Below are positions 7,270-8,710 of a stretch of 8,710 nucleotides of DNA, piece after piece. Numbering within the stretch: the first letter of the stretch is position 1; each line of letters begins with the position of its first letter. The notes below the pieces were generated by a model. It worked only from the letters and a program-made list of their open reading frames with translations. It searched no databases and was not told where the DNA came from. Origin of the DNA: JBEKYH01 sp049511115 (GTDB lineage: Bacteria; Planctomycetota; Phycisphaerae; Tepidisphaerales; Tepidisphaeraceae); contig JBEKYH010000192.1 of the NCBI GenBank assembly GCA_049511115.1, positions 1 to 8,710 of the forward strand, written 5' to 3'. Position numbers and translations under genes: made by a program.

Positions 7270-7710
7270 CTAACGTGCGGATTGCTGCGTTGCGGGCGGC
7301 GTCTTCGTTTCCCGTGCCCGTTCGTCCTGTTGTTCCTGTTCCACCATCTGCGCCACTTCCCAGGGAGCCGGGGATGTGGCGAAGTTTTTCAACATCCGGT
7401 CATACTGAAAATTCCGGGCCGACGTCAACTTAAGCTGACGGTCGCCCGCATCATATTCATACGTGCAAATCGTCTGGGCGTTGGCGTCCAAAAGATAACA
7501 GCCCCAGGCCTCATTGTGAAACTGGGCCGGCATCACATACACGCCGCCGCCCCCCGCGATGGGCGCCTGCGTCTGCCCCAATGCCGCCGGCAAAAAGCTC
7601 GGCTCCACCGGCCGCAGCACTAAAACCGCCAATATCGCCAGCAAAATCGCGGCATTCACATACAACGCCGTCGCCACCTGATTTCTCGGCCTCGGGGGAC
7701 CATTCTCCAC
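7270..7710 (-). CDS. Small single-pass membrane protein of unknown function
   Basis: This 146-residue protein has a short positive N-terminus (PPRPRNQ), one hydrophobic helix (about 13-33) and a Gly-rich linker (53-56). A compact soluble region of about 57-112 includes VYVMPAQFHNEAWGCYLLDA (57-76), TICTYEYDAGDRQLKLTSAR (80-99) and FQYDRMLKNF (101-110). A charged Gln/Glu/Arg-rich tail (118-146) ends the protein. The soluble part looks like a small beta-rich domain with two cysteines (71 and 82). I do not recognise a named family, although the pattern recalls hypothetical proteins of Planctomycetota. The start is GTG at 7710 with no strong ribosome-binding site; a GTG at codon 12 would remove only the positive leader. 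The overlapping ATG at 7703 is in another frame. It is first in a two-gene unit with the membrane-anchored HTH protein, suggesting a shared process. Confidence 0.72.
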   Translation of the reverse strand: MENGPPRPRNQVATALYVNAAILLAILAVLVLRPVEPSFLPAALGQTQAPIAGGGGVYVMPAQFHNEAWGCYLLDANAQTICTYEYDAGDRQLKLTSARNFQYDRMLKNFATSPAPWEVAQMVEQEQQDERARETKTPPATQQSAR

Positions 7711-7764
7711 CCTTAAATCTTAGCCGAATCGAGCGCCGGGTGGCAACAGGAGCTGGGCGCGGGA

Positions 7765-7804
7765 TGACAAGGTGACAAGGTGAGGGGGTGACAGGGTGAG
7801 GGGA
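7765..7804. repeat. Five tandem 8-bp units, consensus TGAcarGG
   Basis: Within the 203-base gap 7711-7913, five consecutive eight-base units begin at 7765, 7773, 7781, 7789 and 7797. The first two are identical (TGACAAGG); the others (TGAGGGGG, TGACAGGG, TGAGGGGA) alternate a C-containing and a G-rich form. Eight is not a multiple of three, which fits non-coding DNA. I recall similar TGACAAGG-type arrays in intergenic DNA of other bacteria, but no function is known to me. Confidence 0.75.
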
Positions 7805-7878
7805 ATGGAAGAGTTCGGCAGGCGAGTGAGCGGGTCGCTGCCAGCGGGAACTCCCAGGAACCGGGCAACCAGCATGTG

Positions 7879-7906
7879 TCCCTGGATTCCCGTCCCTGGA
7901 TTCCCC
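7879..7906. repeat. 14-bp tandem duplication
   Basis: TCCCTGGATTCCCG (7879-7892) is immediately repeated as TCCCTGGATTCCCC (7893-7906), 13 of 14 identical. It lies eight bases beyond the stop of the tandem-domain gene. The rest of the gap 7711-7913 shows no convincing gene or terminator. Confidence 0.8.
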
Positions 7907-7913
7907 ACCCGGC

Positions 7914-8516
7914 TTATGGCTGTGCTAATTCTGGTACGGAAAATTCCAACGAAAATAACTGGGTCGTTCCAGGCTTGCCATAGCTGGTCAGGCGTACATG
8001 GTGATCCGGAGTCACATCGTACGAGAGCATAGTTCCCCAACCATCGGTGGAATACAAAAAGTGTGTTAAATTAAGAGGTAATTCACGGTGCACCATAACA
8101 TAATTACGAATTTGACGTTCCGTATGTAAAAGACAGATTACTGTGTCGCCCGCTGCCTTCCATTCACTCGCGTCCGTTCTATTTACCATGGAAAATCGAA
8201 GTATTCGGATGTTGTTCTCGCCTCGCGCACCCAGGCTTTTGAGAACTATTGACCCATCACGTTGAGGAATGTACTCGAACGGAACACCCCAGGCGTCACA
8301 ATATTTTGAATCGGGTTGGCCGTCGAGGTCTGCCAAAGTGCCGGGTGAATGACCATTGGTGGCGGTATAATTTTCGATGCGTAGAAATAGTGCTTGCATG
8401 TCTGATTCTGTTTTCTGCTCTGGGGGAATCAACCCCAACCGCATAGAAGCCCATATCGCAACCGCTATGGCTAAGGTGGGAAGGCAGCCCGCAATTAACT
8501 TCACGACATTTTTCAT
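7914..8516 (-). CDS. Membrane-anchored protein with two tandem pseudopilin-G-like domains
   Basis: The 200 residues begin with a signal anchor (hydrophobic about 5-29). Two related domains follow. The first (about 40-110) has IENY (47-50), P58, DAWGVPFEY (74-82), LKSLGARG (92-99) and FSM (108-110). The second (about 132-194) has IRNY (136-139), P147, DGWGTMLSY (158-166), LTSYGKPG (176-183) and FSV (192-194). From the DxWG motif onward the copies are offset by exactly 84 residues. The DPWG...Y...SLG pattern is that of the C-terminal domain of type II secretion major pseudopilins (GspG). The prepilin GFTLxE cleavage motif is absent, and the acidic calcium-site residues after SLG are not kept, so this is not a normal GspG. 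The ATG at 8516 lacks a clear ribosome-binding site, and the frame stays open upstream. The gene is clearly less GC-rich than its neighbours (about 40% over 8041-8160), hinting at acquisition. Function unknown. Confidence 0.7.
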   Translation of the reverse strand: MKNVVKLIAGCLPTLAIAVAIWASMRLGLIPPEQKTESDMQALFLRIENYTATNGHSPGTLADLDGQPDSKYCDAWGVPFEYIPQRDGSIVLKSLGARGENNIRILRFSMVNRTDASEWKAAGDTVICLLHTERQIRNYVMVHRELPLNLTHFLYSTDGWGTMLSYDVTPDHHVRLTSYGKPGTTQLFSLEFSVPELAQP

Positions 8517-8552
8517 AAGCTTGCAGAGATCGATGACTTCCTTCCACTCCTG

Positions 8553-8571
8553 AAAAAAACGGCCTGCGGCC
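8553..8571 (-). terminator. Weak intrinsic terminator candidate
   Basis: On the minus strand GGCC, a three-base loop and GGCC are followed after one G by seven Ts (A-run at 8553-8559 on +). It lies 59 bases past the stop of the partial gene at the window edge and before the tandem-domain gene, the expected position for a terminator. The four-pair stem is short. Confidence 0.35.
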
Positions 8572-8599
8572 CAGAGAGTCGAAAGCAGAGAGTGGAAAG
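8572..8599. repeat. 14-bp tandem duplication
   Basis: CAGAGAGTCGAAAG (8572-8585) is immediately repeated as CAGAGAGTGGAAAG (8586-8599), 13 of 14 identical. It sits in the 113-base gap upstream of the tandem-domain gene, directly beside the candidate terminator. Confidence 0.75.
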
Positions 8600-8626
8600 T
8601 GGACCGGAGTCCGAAAGGCCAGGAAA

Positions 8627-8644
8627 TGTCTAAACCTGTCTAAA
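8627..8644. repeat. Short direct repeat TGTCTAAA
   Basis: TGTCTAAA occurs at 8627-8634 and again at 8637-8644, ten bases apart, with a third TGTC at 8647. It overlaps the 3' end of the possible partial gene. The length is small enough for chance. Confidence 0.3.
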
Positions 8645-8710
8645 AGTGTCGAAGTATCCGCCCTGAGCCCGTTGAAGAATTCGCTTTACCTCTGCGTCCA
8701 GAGCCTGCCC
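8630..8710 (-). CDS. Possible C-terminal end of an unidentified protein (partial)
   Basis: The minus strand is open from the window edge to a TAG at 8630-8632, giving 26 residues that include ALDAEVKRILQRAQGGYFD. The composition (amphipathic helix, then an aromatic tail) looks like real protein, and a candidate terminator follows 59 bases later. It is too short to assign a family. The neighbouring frames hit stops or look less protein-like. Confidence 0.35.
   Translation of the reverse strand, partial: GQALDAEVKRILQRAQGGYFDTFRQV

Noticed and set aside
7765..7804. CRISPR-like array
   Set aside because: The units are eight bases with no spacers between them, so this is a simple tandem repeat, and no cas gene is present.
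7720..8040. 106-codon minus-strand open frame between the two right-hand genes
   Set aside because: It runs through both short tandem repeats and overlaps the end of the pseudopilin-like gene in another frame, with no domain or ribosome-binding site.
8296..8547. 83-codon minus-strand frame overlapping the start of the pseudopilin-like gene
   Set aside because: It begins at GTG, shares most bases with the better-supported frame that holds the duplicated motifs, and shows no domain of its own.

Overview
The window reads as a GC-rich bacterial chromosome segment, most likely from Planctomycetota and probably a Phycisphaerae-like lineage. That assignment is an inference. It rests on GlmS sequence flavour, on an OmpA-type lipoprotein next to a helix-turn-helix protein with two C-terminal membrane segments, and on a small membrane-anchored protein in operon with the latter. 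I recall such proteins from that group but could not search. Nothing here indicates a phage, plasmid, CRISPR array or defence island.

Layout. A RidA-family protein (11-427) lies alone on the + strand. It faces tail-to-tail a two-gene minus-strand unit, glmS (3010-4881) followed 10 bases later by comEC (450-2999). Upstream of glmS, a 247-base gap holds two strong stem-loops ending the preceding minus-strand gene, an OmpA/MotB-domain lipoprotein (5129-6070). A 150-base AT-rich gap with a clear dyad comes next. Then there is a second two-gene minus-strand unit: a 146-residue single-pass membrane protein (7270-7710) followed by the HTH/membrane protein (6221-7246). Beyond a 203-base repeat-bearing gap lies a 200-residue membrane-anchored protein (7914-8516). 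It is visibly AT-richer than the rest and carries two copies of a pseudopilin-G-like domain. The window ends inside a probable C-terminus of another minus-strand gene (8630-8710).

How the genes relate. GlmS makes glucosamine-6-phosphate for amino-sugar and envelope synthesis. The OmpA-type lipoprotein would tie the outer membrane to peptidoglycan, so the centre has an envelope flavour. ComEC is the DNA-uptake channel. The right-hand membrane proteins have no assigned function.

Most worth a second look: the tandem pseudopilin-like protein, in which two motif sets are offset by exactly 84 residues; its AT-rich composition and flanking 14-bp tandem duplications; the HTH protein that appears fixed to the membrane; a RidA homologue lacking the catalytic arginine; and a ComEC nuclease-like domain with an altered first motif. 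I did not find a convincing new multi-gene system.
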